From positions 62,001 to 126,000 of the forward strand of contig CALUDO010000001.1 of NCBI GenBank assembly GCA_943914835.1: DNA of 64,000 nucleotides. The letters run 5' to 3'. The DNA is from an uncultured Eremococcus sp. GTDB taxonomy: Bacteria; Bacillota; Bacilli; Lactobacillales; Aerococcaceae. The notes below the pieces were generated by a model. It made no database searches. It had not been told where the DNA came from and worked only from the letters and a program-made list of their open reading frames with translations. The translations under genes were made by a program, and so were the position numbers. Positions 8,392-17,965 of the stretch are shown here, one piece after another (position 1 is the first letter of the stretch; every line of letters begins with the position of its first letter).

Positions 8392-9755
8392 TGAGTCAAA
8401 TTATGCAAGCTAACCAACCTTACCAAGTGGCATATTTGAGGCAGACCCAATATATACATTTAGACATCCTTTTAAGAGCCTATCAGCCGATTATAGGACC
8501 GGTGGCCTTATCCTTATATCAAACCCTCCTGCAAACACCTTTGACCTTAAAACAGGTGTCCAGGCGGCAGCTTCATAGCCATTTACTTGAAAGTTTAAAT
8601 GTTGGTATGAATGAGTTGGAAGAAGCGCGATTAAAGCTAGAAGGTATTGGCTTGTTGGAGACCTACCGGCAAAAGGACTCCCATCAAGATTACCGTCGGC
8701 AGACTATCCTTTATTTTCTAAATCCACCGCTTTCTTGGAATAATTTCTTCAGTCATCCTCTATATTCAGCCCTCTTGTATAAACAATTGGGTCAAGAAAC
8801 CTATGACCTATTAGTCCAGACCCAGACTGATCGAACGATTGATAACGACCGGTATCAAGATATTACTGTCTCCTTTGATCAGGTTTTCCATTTGAATGAG
8901 GGCCAGACCTGGCATGCTCAGACTCAAGCCCGACCTATTAATACAGAAAATTCACCCCAGTCGGAAGCAGATTCTTTTGATTACAGTCGCTACCTAGAAT
9001 ATATAATGGCAGAAGGCATTCTTCATTCAGAATTAACCAATGATTTGAAGGACTATGTGATTTCTATGCACCGCCTATATGATTTAGATGAACTTGATAT
9101 GGTTCGCTTAACTTCGCTAGCAACGAATCACTTGACTGGGCATGTGCAGGTTGAGAAAATGAAGGACATTGTTGACCGCCATGCCTACTTTGTGAATAAA
9201 CATCAAAGGAATGCTAAGCGGAAATCTGAGAATAATTTAGAAGATGTCAAAAAAAGAATAGCTAAGGAATATCCTCAATTGAATCCAAAAGATATTCATG
9301 TGCTTGCCCTATGTCAGGAAATCCCTACAGAAGAATTCTTAAAACAAACCAAACGGGCCAAAAATGGCTTTGCGACAGATAGTGAGCGGTTTTACGTCCG
9401 TGACCTAAAGGACAAGACACATTTATCTGAAGCTTCGATTAATTTTCTGGTGTACTATCTCTTGGTTATTTGTAAGCGTCCTAACCTCTATAAGTCAGAT
9501 TTACAAAGATACGCTAATGAATGGCAGCAAGCTAAGCTAAATTCCACCATTGATATCCTTGATCATGTTCGACGGCAAGAGACAGAGAAATCCAGAAAAA
9601 ATTACAAACAAGCTTATGGTCGAGGCACGCATCAGGAAATTCGACCAACCTGGTTGGATGAAAAAGAAGAGCCTGAAGAAGCTCCCGTAACAAAAACTAA
9701 TAATGAGGCTAAGATTCAAGCTCGCTTGGATCAGTTGTTTAAGGAGGATGATTAA
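8391..9755 (+). CDS. dnaB: replication initiation and membrane attachment protein DnaB
   Basis: The 454-aa product is the Firmicute primosome protein DnaB (not the helicase), which with DnaD and DnaI loads the replicative helicase at oriC. It is identified by the start (YQVAYLRQTQYIHLDILLRAYQPIIGPVALSLYQ), the DnaD/DnaB-like winged-helix regions, and its position between nrdR and dnaI as in Bacillus. The start overlaps the nrdR stop by 1 nt, so translation is probably coupled. The last 60 residues are charged and likely flexible. Confidence 0.93.
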   Translation: MSQIMQANQPYQVAYLRQTQYIHLDILLRAYQPIIGPVALSLYQTLLQTPLTLKQVSRRQLHSHLLESLNVGMNELEEARLKLEGIGLLETYRQKDSHQDYRRQTILYFLNPPLSWNNFFSHPLYSALLYKQLGQETYDLLVQTQTDRTIDNDRYQDITVSFDQVFHLNEGQTWHAQTQARPINTENSPQSEADSFDYSRYLEYIMAEGILHSELTNDLKDYVISMHRLYDLDELDMVRLTSLATNHLTGHVQVEKMKDIVDRHAYFVNKHQRNAKRKSENNLEDVKKRIAKEYPQLNPKDIHVLALCQEIPTEEFLKQTKRAKNGFATDSERFYVRDLKDKTHLSEASINFLVYYLLVICKRPNLYKSDLQRYANEWQQAKLNSTIDILDHVRRQETEKSRKNYKQAYGRGTHQEIRPTWLDEKEEPEEAPVTKTNNEAKIQARLDQLFKEDD

Positions 9756-10685
9756 ATGAAATCGCTACAAGAACTTATGCAAGACCGGCTGCAAAACCCA
9801 AACCAGGTTCAAGGTTACCAAGCTCAGGTGCAGCGAATCCTAGACTATCCTCCCATTCAAGCCTTTTTAAGTCAGCACCCTCAAGTAAAGTCTGACCAAA
9901 TGCTTGAATCTAACATTGGGGTATTCAATGAATTTATGACCCAGATGAAAGTTTATGATCGTCTACCTAAAGGTGAAGAGCCATCCTTTCTACCTCATTT
10001 GGTTATGGGACAGCGAGGGGTTGAAATTACATACCGACCTACAGACAAATATTTGGCAGCTAAGAAAAAAGAAAAGATAGATCGTCTTCTTGACAATCGC
10101 ATGATGTCCAAAGATGTTAAAACTGCGAATTTGAAGAATTTTGATCATGATAGCCAAGACCGCCAAGCATTAATGGCAGCCGTCCTTGATTTTATAGAAG
10201 CTTATGAAGCTGGTAAGGAAGACTTACAAGGACTCTATATATCTGGCCGTTTTGGTGTAGGTAAGACTTATCTTATGGGAGCTATGGCCAATAAGCTGGT
10301 TGATTTAGGCCATAGTGTCACAATGATTCACCTTCCTACCTTTTTTTCTGAAATTAAGGAACAGATAAATAAAGCAGGGCCCCAGACCATGATTGATTCA
10401 GTGAAAAGTGTTGATGTTCTGATTATGGACGATATTGGGGCAGAGAGTCTTACTGATTGGATCCGCGATGAGGTTTTGGCCATAATCTTGGAGCACCGGA
10501 TGAAGGAAAACCTACCAACCTTCTTTACGTCTAACTTCAATATGAAGGAGCTGACACAGCACCTGGGTCAAAATAAACAAGGTGTAAGGGATTCAATTCG
10601 AGGAGAACGCTTAATGCAGCGGATTCAGTACCTAGCCAAGGAAATGACCTTAAGCGGTAAAAATCGCCGCATGGAAGGCCGTTAA
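9756..10685 (+). CDS. dnaI: primosomal protein DnaI (helicase loader)
   Basis: A 309-aa AAA+ ATPase that loads the replicative helicase. The N-terminal about 140 residues form the helicase-interaction domain; Walker A is GRFGVGKTYL (about 162-171), Walker B is VLIMDDIGAES, and the sensor/Arg region FTSNFNMKEL...RGERLMQRI follows. The ATG lies directly after the dnaB stop, with AAGGAGG inside the dnaB end. A promoter and T-box leader for thrS begin only 15 nt after the stop. Confidence 0.96.
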   Translation: MKSLQELMQDRLQNPNQVQGYQAQVQRILDYPPIQAFLSQHPQVKSDQMLESNIGVFNEFMTQMKVYDRLPKGEEPSFLPHLVMGQRGVEITYRPTDKYLAAKKKEKIDRLLDNRMMSKDVKTANLKNFDHDSQDRQALMAAVLDFIEAYEAGKEDLQGLYISGRFGVGKTYLMGAMANKLVDLGHSVTMIHLPTFFSEIKEQINKAGPQTMIDSVKSVDVLIMDDIGAESLTDWIRDEVLAIILEHRMKENLPTFFTSNFNMKELTQHLGQNKQGVRDSIRGERLMQRIQYLAKEMTLSGKNRRMEGR

Positions 10686-10699
10686 TTCCTAAGTCCCCC

Positions 10700-10727
10700 T
10701 TGAATTCAGGATGGACAGTGCTATAAT
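10700..10727 (+). promoter_or_regulatory. promoter of the thrS leader
   Basis: TTGAAT at 10700-10705 and TATAAT at 10722-10727 are separated by 16 bp, starting transcription just before the T-box leader. Confidence 0.75.
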
Positions 10728-10737
10728 GTATGCACAT

Positions 10738-10970
10738 GAGTAATGAAGCCAACGGTTTGAGGAAAAGCTCTAGAGAGAAGTGGGCTGGTGAAACACTTTG
10801 CAGGACCTCAAATTTAGACCCCTTCATGATAATCTATGCGGAAAAATTTAGTATGTATAGACGTTAAGTGCGTTAAACTTAGTGAAGGCCAGTTTGGTGA
10901 ATTTGGGTGGAACCACGTTAAAAAATAACGTCCCTTAGAGTAGAAGTACTCTGGGACGTTATTTTTTGTG
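10738..10970 (+). promoter_or_regulatory. T-box riboswitch controlling thrS, threonine-type
   Basis: The conserved T-box GGGTGGAACCAC lies at 10905-10916, preceded by a long Stem I with an AGAGAG element and a GGTG loop. Helices ATGAAG (10743-10748)/CTTCAT (10822-10827) and TTTGAGG (10756-10762)/CCTCAAA (10806-10812) enclose an internal loop that carries ACC at 10818-10820, a threonine codon and the likely specifier. The base after TGG in the T-box is A, which would pair with a U discriminator base. The terminator is a 15-bp stem (10920-10934 with 10953-10967) ending in a T-run. Uncharged tRNA-Thr would favour the antiterminator and thrS expression. Confidence 0.92.
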
Positions 10971-11005
10971 GATTTGGATATGTTTTAAGACTAGGAGGAT
11001 AAATT

Positions 11006-12961
11006 ATGGAAAAGATACATTTAAGTTTTCCTGATGGAAATGTGAAAGATTTTGATAAAGGAGTCACTGTAGAGGAAGTCGCAGAATCAATTTCTAAATC
11101 ATTAAAGAAGGCAGCCTTAGCTGGTAAGTTAGATGGAGAAATCATAGACTGCCACCGCCCCATTGAGAAAGACGGAGCCATTGAAATCATTACTGATAAG
11201 AGTGAGGAAGCTCTTGATTTATTACGTCATTCAACTGCCCACTTGATGGCTCAGGCTATGAAACGTCTCTATCCAGAAATACACTTTGGAGTTGGACCTG
11301 CCATCGAAAATGGTTTCTATTATGATACTGATAAGGAAGCTCCCTTGACTGAAGCCGACTTGCCTAAGATTGAAAAAGAAATGAAGCGGATTATTTCACA
11401 AAATTATCCAATCCAGGGTCGAGTGGTATCTAGAGAAGAAGCTTTAGACATATTTAAAGATGATCCATATAAAATTGAATTAATCAATGACCTTCCTGAG
11501 GATGAAGAGATTTCTGTTTATAGCCAAGGAGAGTTCACGGACCTATGTCGAGGAGGACACCTACCATCCACTGGTAAAATTAAGGCCTTCAAGCTCTTGT
11601 CTTTAGCGGGGGCTTACTGGCGGGGCGATTCTAACAATAAAATGATGCAAAGAGTTTATGGTACAGCCTTCTTTAAGCAAGCAGATTTAGATACTGAGCT
11701 ACAACGCCGAGAAGAAGCTAAGGAAAGAGATCACCGTAAATTAGGTAAAGAACTAGGCATCTTTATGATTAGTCCAGAGGCTGGATCCGGTCTTCCTTTC
11801 TGGTTGCCAAAGGGAGCAACCATTCGCAGGGTCATTGAACGCTATATAATGGATAAGGAAGTAGACCTGGGATATGAACATGTATATACACCAGTCATGG
11901 CTAAGACTGATTTATACGTGACATCTGGACACTGGGCACACTACCGGGATGATATGTTCCCACCAATGGATATGGGAGATGGAGAAATGTTGGTTCTTCG
12001 CCCTATGAACTGTCCGCATCACATGTTAATTTATAAGAATGATATTCATTCCTACAGGGAGTTACCTATCCGAATAGCCGAATTAGGGATGATGCACCGC
12101 TATGAAAAATCAGGAGCCTTATCAGGTCTTCAAAGGGTGCGGGAAATGACTTTGAATGACTCTCATATTTTTGTGCGACCAGATCAAATTAAAGATGAGT
12201 TTAAACGGGTCTTGAACTTGATTGCTGAAGTGTATGAAGACTTTAACATTAAAGATTATCGTTTCCGTTTATCTTACCGTGACCCTGAAGACAAAGCTAA
12301 GTACTTCGACGATGATGAAATGTGGGAAAAAGCTCAATCAATGTTAAAAGAAGCCATGGATGAGCTTGGTTTGGAATATTTCGAAGCAATTGGTGAAGCT
12401 GCCTTCTATGGACCAAAATTAGACGTTCAATTTAAAACAGCCATTGGACTTGAGGAAACCATGTCAACGGTTCAATTAGACTTCTTATTGCCAGAACGGT
12501 TTGATTTAACCTATGTCGGAGAAGATGGACAAAATACCCATCGTCCAGTTGTTATTCACCGCGGTGTTGTATCAACCATGGAACGGTTTGTGGCTTATTT
12601 GATTGAAGAATATAAGGGAGCCTTTCCAACTTGGTTAGCCCCTGTTCAAGTCATTCTCTTACCAGTTTCACCTGATCACCATGGAGATAGGGTGGAGGAA
12701 ATATACCATGAACTGAAAGAACGTGGTTTCAGAGTAGAGATGGACTTAAGAAATGAAAAGTTAGGCTATAAAATTCGTGAAGCCCAAACTTCAAAAATTC
12801 CTTATCAAATCGTTATCGGAGACCAAGAAGTGGAAGATGGTTCAGTCAATATGCGTCGATATGGGCACCAGGATTCTCATACAGCCTCATTAGAAGATTT
12901 CATTAACTTGGTTCAAGCGGATATTGATTCTAAGAGTCGAACTGAAGATGATCAAGACTAG
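11006..12961 (+). CDS. thrS: threonyl-tRNA synthetase
   Basis: The 651-aa class II synthetase has an N-terminal TGS domain (about 1-65), the editing domain with the HSTAHLMAQA block (about 75-85), a catalytic core with PMNCPHHM (zinc ligand Cys near 335), RIAELGMMHRYE, RVREMTLNDSHIF and the motif 3 HRGVVSTMERF, and a C-terminal anticodon-binding domain (PVQVILLPVSPDHH...). It charges tRNA-Thr. Regulation by the upstream T-box fits the product, and a strong terminator follows. Confidence 0.98.
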   Translation: MEKIHLSFPDGNVKDFDKGVTVEEVAESISKSLKKAALAGKLDGEIIDCHRPIEKDGAIEIITDKSEEALDLLRHSTAHLMAQAMKRLYPEIHFGVGPAIENGFYYDTDKEAPLTEADLPKIEKEMKRIISQNYPIQGRVVSREEALDIFKDDPYKIELINDLPEDEEISVYSQGEFTDLCRGGHLPSTGKIKAFKLLSLAGAYWRGDSNNKMMQRVYGTAFFKQADLDTELQRREEAKERDHRKLGKELGIFMISPEAGSGLPFWLPKGATIRRVIERYIMDKEVDLGYEHVYTPVMAKTDLYVTSGHWAHYRDDMFPPMDMGDGEMLVLRPMNCPHHMLIYKNDIHSYRELPIRIAELGMMHRYEKSGALSGLQRVREMTLNDSHIFVRPDQIKDEFKRVLNLIAEVYEDFNIKDYRFRLSYRDPEDKAKYFDDDEMWEKAQSMLKEAMDELGLEYFEAIGEAAFYGPKLDVQFKTAIGLEETMSTVQLDFLLPERFDLTYVGEDGQNTHRPVVIHRGVVSTMERFVAYLIEEYKGAFPTWLAPVQVILLPVSPDHHGDRVEEIYHELKERGFRVEMDLRNEKLGYKIREAQTSKIPYQIVIGDQEVEDGSVNMRRYGHQDSHTASLEDFINLVQADIDSKSRTEDDQD

Positions 12962-12983
12962 TTATGAAAATATAGACAAAAAG

Positions 12984-13018
12984 AACAACTTGGAGATAGA
13001 CCTCCAAGTTGTTTTTAT
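12984..13018 (+). terminator. terminator after thrS
   Basis: AACAACTTGGAG (12984-12995) pairs with CTCCAAGTTGTT (13002-13013) around a 6-nt loop, followed by T-rich sequence. Confidence 0.85.
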
Positions 13019-13108
13019 TTGTTTTGTCTTTAAATGCTCAAATCTTTTTCAAAAATTTGTTTTAAATTATTGCTAATATGCTAGATTTAAAATTGGAGGA
13101 AAAATAAG

Positions 13109-14053
13109 ATGAGAAAAAATTTTAAAAAGATGACTCTTGTAAGTTTATTCCTATTGTTGCTTGCCCCTGAATTGGTAGAAGCAGATAAGATAGCCATCGA
13201 TCCTATTTTTACCTATGGTGGAAGCTTAGATAGTCAGCAACTAGAAATTACCCGTCAAAGCCTAGGGGTAGATGCAGAGGTTAAGGAAATTCCAGTTGAA
13301 GCTAATGAATTGAACGGACTACTCCATGACACCTACCCCTACCGCCAAGTCTATTCCTCTATTTACATTACCCCAGCAGATAATAATGGAGAAGTGACGG
13401 TTGAGATCATTACGCCTTATACGATTACAGATATTACCCCCATTCAATATCAGAATGCAGCTATTACCGCAGGGGCCGTTGATGTGAATATTAAAGTCGC
13501 TTCAGCTGTCAAAGTGGATGGGTCAGGAGCCTTAGCTGGCGTTTATAAAGCCTTTGAAAGTCAGGGGAAGGCCTTGGATGGACAGGCTGTCAGGGTCGCT
13601 CAAGATGAATTGGCATTGACGTCCAAGTTCACTGAGGAACATGATGGAGATTCGGCATATTCAGATGAGTTGATGAATGCAGCCCTTGCTGATATAAAAC
13701 AAGAAATTCAAAAGAGTAAAGAAAATAATGGGGGAAGCATCAACCAAGAGGGGGTTCAAACTATTATCAATCAAGTCATTAATAACTATAACTTAAGTGC
13801 TGTTCTTACTGACAATAATCGCTCTCAATTAGAAGGTCTTATGAATCAGTTTGCCCAATTAAACCTAAGCCAAGACCAAAGGAATCAATTATTAAAATTC
13901 GGCCAAAAATTACAAGACCAGGGGGGAGATCTTTTAAGTAAAGCTAAAACATCTTGGGACGGGCTTGATGAAAATACTAAAGAAGGAATTACTGGCTTTC
14001 TTGAAAATCTCTGGCAAGCGCTAGTCGACTTTTTTTCTTCTTTGTTTGCTTAA
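13109..14053 (+). CDS. secreted DUF1002 domain protein
   Basis: The 314-aa protein starts with a classical signal peptide (basic MRKNFKK, hydrophobic core, cleavage probably after VEADK region about 25). The mature part matches the DUF1002 pattern: DPIFTYGGSLDSQQLEITRQSLGV, then YSSIYITP, the ITPYTITDITPIQYQNAAITAGA block, and a Gln/Asn-rich helical C-terminus of about 120 residues. Function is unknown for the family, which is exported in many Firmicutes. It is monocistronic with a GGAGG site. Confidence 0.85.
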   Translation: MRKNFKKMTLVSLFLLLLAPELVEADKIAIDPIFTYGGSLDSQQLEITRQSLGVDAEVKEIPVEANELNGLLHDTYPYRQVYSSIYITPADNNGEVTVEIITPYTITDITPIQYQNAAITAGAVDVNIKVASAVKVDGSGALAGVYKAFESQGKALDGQAVRVAQDELALTSKFTEEHDGDSAYSDELMNAALADIKQEIQKSKENNGGSINQEGVQTIINQVINNYNLSAVLTDNNRSQLEGLMNQFAQLNLSQDQRNQLLKFGQKLQDQGGDLLSKAKTSWDGLDENTKEGITGFLENLWQALVDFFSSLFA

Positions 14054-14190
14054 GGTTAGAGCCTAGCTTGGGGACCTAGGAGAAGAATTTAAGTATATTT
14101 TTCGATCCGGCAACTCACACACTTAGAAGCTCCTCTTTCCCCTTCCCTTACTAGGACTGGTTTAGTTAGACCACTCTTTCGATAAAGGGC

Positions 14191-14219
14191 TTGCATCGAA
14201 TGATATTCTCATTGATAAT
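14191..14219 (+). promoter_or_regulatory. promoter upstream of the YjjG-type gene
   Basis: TTGCAT (14191-14196), a 17-bp spacer, then GATAAT (14214-14219), 32 bp before the start codon. Confidence 0.6.
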
Positions 14220-14251
14220 GAAAGGGAACTTTCAGTAAAGGAGATTGTAAA

Positions 14252-14935
14252 ATGTATAAAACCATTCTTATTGATTTAGATAATACTCTCTTGGATTTTA
14301 AACAATCCCAAGAGCAGGCTTTAAAAGCTAGCTTGGACCATTTCAATTTACCGGCTAAAGATGATTTTCTTAATTTGTTTGTTAATATTAATCAGGTCCT
14401 CTGGGGTCAATTAGAAGAAGGGAAGATTAGCCAAGAAGACTTAAGACTGGCTCGCTTTAAGGATTTCTTTGATGTGATAGGGATGGGATATGATCCCGAG
14501 GAGGCTAAGGAATTTTATGAAAGCCAATTAGCTAAGCAGGTTGTCTTCGTTCCTGGAGCTGAGAACTTGCTGAAGGCTTTAAAGGACAAGTATAGGGTCT
14601 ATATTGCCAGCAATGGTATTTCGCATATTCAACGGTCACGCCTAAGTTTGTCAGGTCTTGATCAATATCTTGATGGTTATTTTATTTCGGAGGAAATGGG
14701 CTACAGCAAACCTAATCCTGCTTACTTTGATTATATTTTTAGTCATTTACAAGCGGCTGATCTTGAAAGCACCATTATGTTGGGAGATAGTTTGACTTCC
14801 GATATTCGGGGGAGTCAGGCGGTTGGATTAGACTGTGTCTGGTTTAATCCAGACCATAAAGAGAAGCCGGAGGGAATTGAGATTAAGGGTGAGGTTAGTC
14901 AACTTGAAGATTTCTTGATTTATTTGGAGTCCTAG
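14252..14935 (+). CDS. YjjG family noncanonical pyrimidine nucleotidase (HAD superfamily)
   Basis: The 227-aa HAD hydrolase has motif I LIDLDNTLLDF (nucleophile Asp8, acid/base Asp10), a helical cap domain, motif II IASNG, and motif IV MLGDSLTSDIRGSQAVGLDCVWFNP. This is the YjjG/YfnB subgroup that dephosphorylates noncanonical or damaged pyrimidine nucleotides. It stands alone with its own promoter, and its stop codon sits in the loop of its terminator. Confidence 0.85.
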   Translation: MYKTILIDLDNTLLDFKQSQEQALKASLDHFNLPAKDDFLNLFVNINQVLWGQLEEGKISQEDLRLARFKDFFDVIGMGYDPEEAKEFYESQLAKQVVFVPGAENLLKALKDKYRVYIASNGISHIQRSRLSLSGLDQYLDGYFISEEMGYSKPNPAYFDYIFSHLQAADLESTIMLGDSLTSDIRGSQAVGLDCVWFNPDHKEKPEGIEIKGEVSQLEDFLIYLES

Positions 14936-14951
14936 TGAGGACTCTTTTTTT
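14927..14951 (+). terminator. terminator overlapping the stop codon of the YjjG-type gene
   Basis: GAGTCC (14927-14932) and GGACTC (14939-14944) form the stem; the loop holds the TAG stop; seven T follow. Confidence 0.8.
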
Positions 14952-15108
14952 ATAAAAAAAGAGTAAGGAAATTATCAAATTTATCTATGGAGAACCTTTT
15001 AATCTGATTAGAAAAGTATTATACTGGCCAAAGTGATGTCTGGCCTTTTTTAAATTATATTCATTTTATTTTTCAGCTAGACAGGAAATTTTTATAAAGA
15101 GGTGACTT

Positions 15109-16551
15109 ATGGAAAGAAAAGAAAAACAAATGAAATGGTATACTTTAGCCTTTATGTGCTTCTCAACACTCTGGGGTTTTGGTAATGTCGTTAATGGTTA
15201 TGTTTATTTTAATGGGGTCCAAGTAATTTTCTCTTGGATTTTGATGTTTGCCCTTTACTTCATTCCGTATGCTTTGATGGTAGGTGAATTGGGCTCGGCT
15301 TTCAAAGATCTTGGTGGGGGTGTAACGTCTTGGATTCAAGAAACGTCTAATACCAAGTTGGCCTATTATGCTGGGTGGACATATTGGGCGGTTCATGTTA
15401 CTTACATTGCATCTAAGGGGTCTGGAGGGCTTAAGGCCTTATCATGGTTGGTCTTCCAAAATGCTGAAGTTTATGATAATTTACCTACTTTGTGGGTACA
15501 ATTAGCTACTTTAGTGGTCTTCCTTTTCTTCTGTTGGGTAGCTTCCAAGGGCTTGAATCCTTTGAAAAAGTTAGCAACTTTGGCAGGAACTTCTATGTTT
15601 GTGATGTCTATACTTTACATCATCATGATGTTTGCAGCTCCAATCATTAATCCAAATGGGGGTTACGCTTCAATTGATTGGTCTTTGTCTAATCTAATAC
15701 CGACTTTTAATTGGAACTACTTTACCAGTCTTTCGATTCTAGTATTTGCTGTCGGGGGGATTGAGAAGATTTCCCCTTATGTTAATAAATTAGATGGGGA
15801 CCCATCTAAAGAATTTCCTAAATCGATGATTTTCGCTGCGATTATGGTTGTAATTTGTGCGATCTTCGGAACGATTGCTATGGGAATGATGTTCGATCCA
15901 GCAGTTATTAATACTAGCCCAGAAAGTTTTGATGCTTATGTTTCTAATGGTCAATATTGGGCTTTTGAAGAGCTTGGCAAGTATTATGGTGTTGGCAAGC
16001 TCTTTATGTTAATTTTCGCTTTGTGTAATACGATTGGTCAGTTCTCAACTTTAGTGATTTCAATTGATGCTCCTTTACGGATGCTTCTAGATGATCCTAT
16101 GGTCAGTCAATATATTCCGCGGAAGCTCTTGAAGAAAAATGAGCACGGGGCTTTTATTAATGGGATTAAGATGGTGGTTGTGCTTTGTTCAGCCCTGATT
16201 TTAGCTCAAGCCTTTGTACCTGGAGCAGCCACAGTCTTAAAACAATTGATTAAATTAAATTCGATTACCATGCCTTTGCGTTATCTTTGGGTGTTCTTAG
16301 CCTACTTCTTATTGCGTAAGGCAGAAACAAACTTCCCAAGAAACTATAAGTTCGTTAAGAATCGTGGTATCGGTCTCTTCTTTGGGGCGTGGTGTTTTGC
16401 CCTAACAGCCTTCTCTTGTGTTCTGGGTATGTATTCAGATGACATTTTCCAATTAGCCTTGAATGTGATTACCCCAATCATCTTAATTTTATTAGGGATT
16501 ATCCTACCTGAAATTCGTAAGCGTGAAGATAATCAAATGAAAGAATTATAA
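15109..16551 (+). CDS. APC superfamily amino acid permease
   Basis: The 480-aa protein has about 12 hydrophobic segments and the N-terminal pattern LWGFGNVVNGYVYFNG...YFIPYALMVGELGSAF...GGGVTSWI, typical of the YjeM/GadC-like branch of the APC family. It probably imports or exchanges an amino acid or small peptide-derived substrate across the membrane; the substrate cannot be read from sequence. The M18 aminopeptidase gene follows 90 bp later behind a weak hairpin, which may reflect a shared peptide/amino acid role. Confidence 0.85.
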   Translation: MERKEKQMKWYTLAFMCFSTLWGFGNVVNGYVYFNGVQVIFSWILMFALYFIPYALMVGELGSAFKDLGGGVTSWIQETSNTKLAYYAGWTYWAVHVTYIASKGSGGLKALSWLVFQNAEVYDNLPTLWVQLATLVVFLFFCWVASKGLNPLKKLATLAGTSMFVMSILYIIMMFAAPIINPNGGYASIDWSLSNLIPTFNWNYFTSLSILVFAVGGIEKISPYVNKLDGDPSKEFPKSMIFAAIMVVICAIFGTIAMGMMFDPAVINTSPESFDAYVSNGQYWAFEELGKYYGVGKLFMLIFALCNTIGQFSTLVISIDAPLRMLLDDPMVSQYIPRKLLKKNEHGAFINGIKMVVVLCSALILAQAFVPGAATVLKQLIKLNSITMPLRYLWVFLAYFLLRKAETNFPRNYKFVKNRGIGLFFGAWCFALTAFSCVLGMYSDDIFQLALNVITPIILILLGIILPEIRKREDNQMKEL

Positions 16552-16555
16552 GAAA

Positions 16556-16581
16556 AAGGAGCCGTTTTTGGCTCCTTCTCT
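16556..16581 (+). terminator. weak terminator after the permease
   Basis: AAGGAGCC (16556-16563) pairs with GGCTCCTT (16570-16577); the tail is only partly T-rich, so read-through to the peptidase is possible. Confidence 0.55.
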
Positions 16582-16641
16582 TTATTTAATGGGGAAATGG
16601 GAGTACACTAATACTAACTTATGAAAAAGGAGTTTTATATA

Positions 16642-17961
16642 ATGAATCATATTGATGTATCTAAAGAATTAGTTGAATTTATTCAAAATAGTCCTTCAAT
16701 GTTCCATTCAAACCAGTCCATTGCCAATATCTTAGAGGATGAAGGTTATACTTATCTCCCAGAGGGGTCTTCATGGAAATTGGAAAAGGGAGGACATTAT
16801 TACACTAAGCGAAATAATTCGAGTATTATTGCTTTCCAAATAGGTAAAGAATTATCTGACTATCACTTCCAAATGTCAGCCGCTCACGGGGACTCACCAA
16901 CCTTTAAGGTCAAATCTGTTCCTGAAGTAGAGGGGCCAGGGGAATATCTTCGTTTAAACGTTGAAGCATATGGAGGCATGATTGATTCGACTTGGTTTGA
17001 TCGGCCTCTAAGTCTGGCTGGACGGGTCCTAGTTGAAGAAGGCAATAAGGCAGTCTCTAAGCTAATCTCTATCGATAAAGATATTTTGATGATTCCAAAT
17101 GTTGCGATTCACTTCAACCGTAATATTAATGATGGCTATAAGTATAACCGGCAAGTAGATCTCCTTCCTCTATTTTCTGCTGGGGAATTGAAAAAAGGTG
17201 ATTTCGATAAGATGTTGGCAGAGGAGCTGGGAGTCCAACCTGAACAAATCTTGGCGCGTGACCTCTTCTTAGTCAACCGTCAAGCACCTTCCATCTGGGG
17301 ATACAAGGATGAATTTGTATCTTCTCCTAAATTGGATAATCTTCAATGTTCTTTCTCCACACTTAAAGGTTTTATTGGTGCTGAAAACCCTAAGGCAGTG
17401 AATGTTTACTGTAACTTTGATAACGAAGAAGTAGGGTCTAACACCAAACAAGGAGCTATGTCTACTTTCCTCCTTGACACATTGAAGCGAATCAATACTG
17501 GCCTTGGATTTAATGAAGATGATTACCATGCAGCTGTGGCTAAGTCCTTCCTTATTTCTGCGGATAATGCCCATGCCTGCCATCCTAATCATGAAGAGAA
17601 GACGGATCAAACCAATCGGACCTTTATGAATCATGGGATCGTTATTAAGGAAGCAGCCAATCAAAAATACACCACTGATGCGTTCTCCCAAGCTGTATTT
17701 AAACGCATCTGTAAAAAAGCTGGAGTTCCATGTCAGAACTTTGCCAACCGGTCCGATATTCCTGGTGGATCAACCTTGGGTAATTTATCCAATACTCAAG
17801 TATCTGTTCATGCTTTGGATATTGGTTTGCCACAATTAGCTATGCACTCAACCTATGAGACAGCGGGTTCTAAGGATACCCTTTATATGATTCAAGCTTT
17901 ATCCACATATTTCAATTCCAATATTGAAATTGATGCGGCAGAATCAGCCTTAATGGACTAA
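16642..17961 (+). CDS. M18 family aminopeptidase
   Basis: The 439-aa metallopeptidase belongs to the aspartyl aminopeptidase/aminopeptidase I family (M18). Visible metal-site blocks are SAAHGDSPTFKVK, NVYCNFDNEEVGSNT and SADNAHACHPNHEEK, with a C-terminal HSTYETAG. I take the ATG at 16642 because the AAAAAGGAG site lies inside the seven codons that follow the upstream ATG at 16621, which therefore is not the start. It releases N-terminal residues (often acidic) from cytoplasmic peptides. Four bases separate it from the next small gene. Confidence 0.93.
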   Translation: MNHIDVSKELVEFIQNSPSMFHSNQSIANILEDEGYTYLPEGSSWKLEKGGHYYTKRNNSSIIAFQIGKELSDYHFQMSAAHGDSPTFKVKSVPEVEGPGEYLRLNVEAYGGMIDSTWFDRPLSLAGRVLVEEGNKAVSKLISIDKDILMIPNVAIHFNRNINDGYKYNRQVDLLPLFSAGELKKGDFDKMLAEELGVQPEQILARDLFLVNRQAPSIWGYKDEFVSSPKLDNLQCSFSTLKGFIGAENPKAVNVYCNFDNEEVGSNTKQGAMSTFLLDTLKRINTGLGFNEDDYHAAVAKSFLISADNAHACHPNHEEKTDQTNRTFMNHGIVIKEAANQKYTTDAFSQAVFKRICKKAGVPCQNFANRSDIPGGSTLGNLSNTQVSVHALDIGLPQLAMHSTYETAGSKDTLYMIQALSTYFNSNIEIDAAESALMD

Positions 17962-17965
17962 AGTA

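Noticed and set aside
10805..10807. Alternative ACC as T-box specifier
   Set aside because: Two of its bases pair in the TTTGAGG/CCTCAAA helix; the ACC at 10818-10820 is in the internal loop where the specifier belongs.
14199..14222. Fur-box-like AT-rich sequence TGATATTCTCATTGATAATG
   Set aside because: It overlaps a normal -10 and spacer of the YjjG-type gene; the match to the 7-1-7 Fur motif is partial and the gene has no iron link.
16621..16641. Upstream ATG of the M18 aminopeptidase gene
   Set aside because: The AAGGAG site lies within these seven codons and serves the ATG at 16642.
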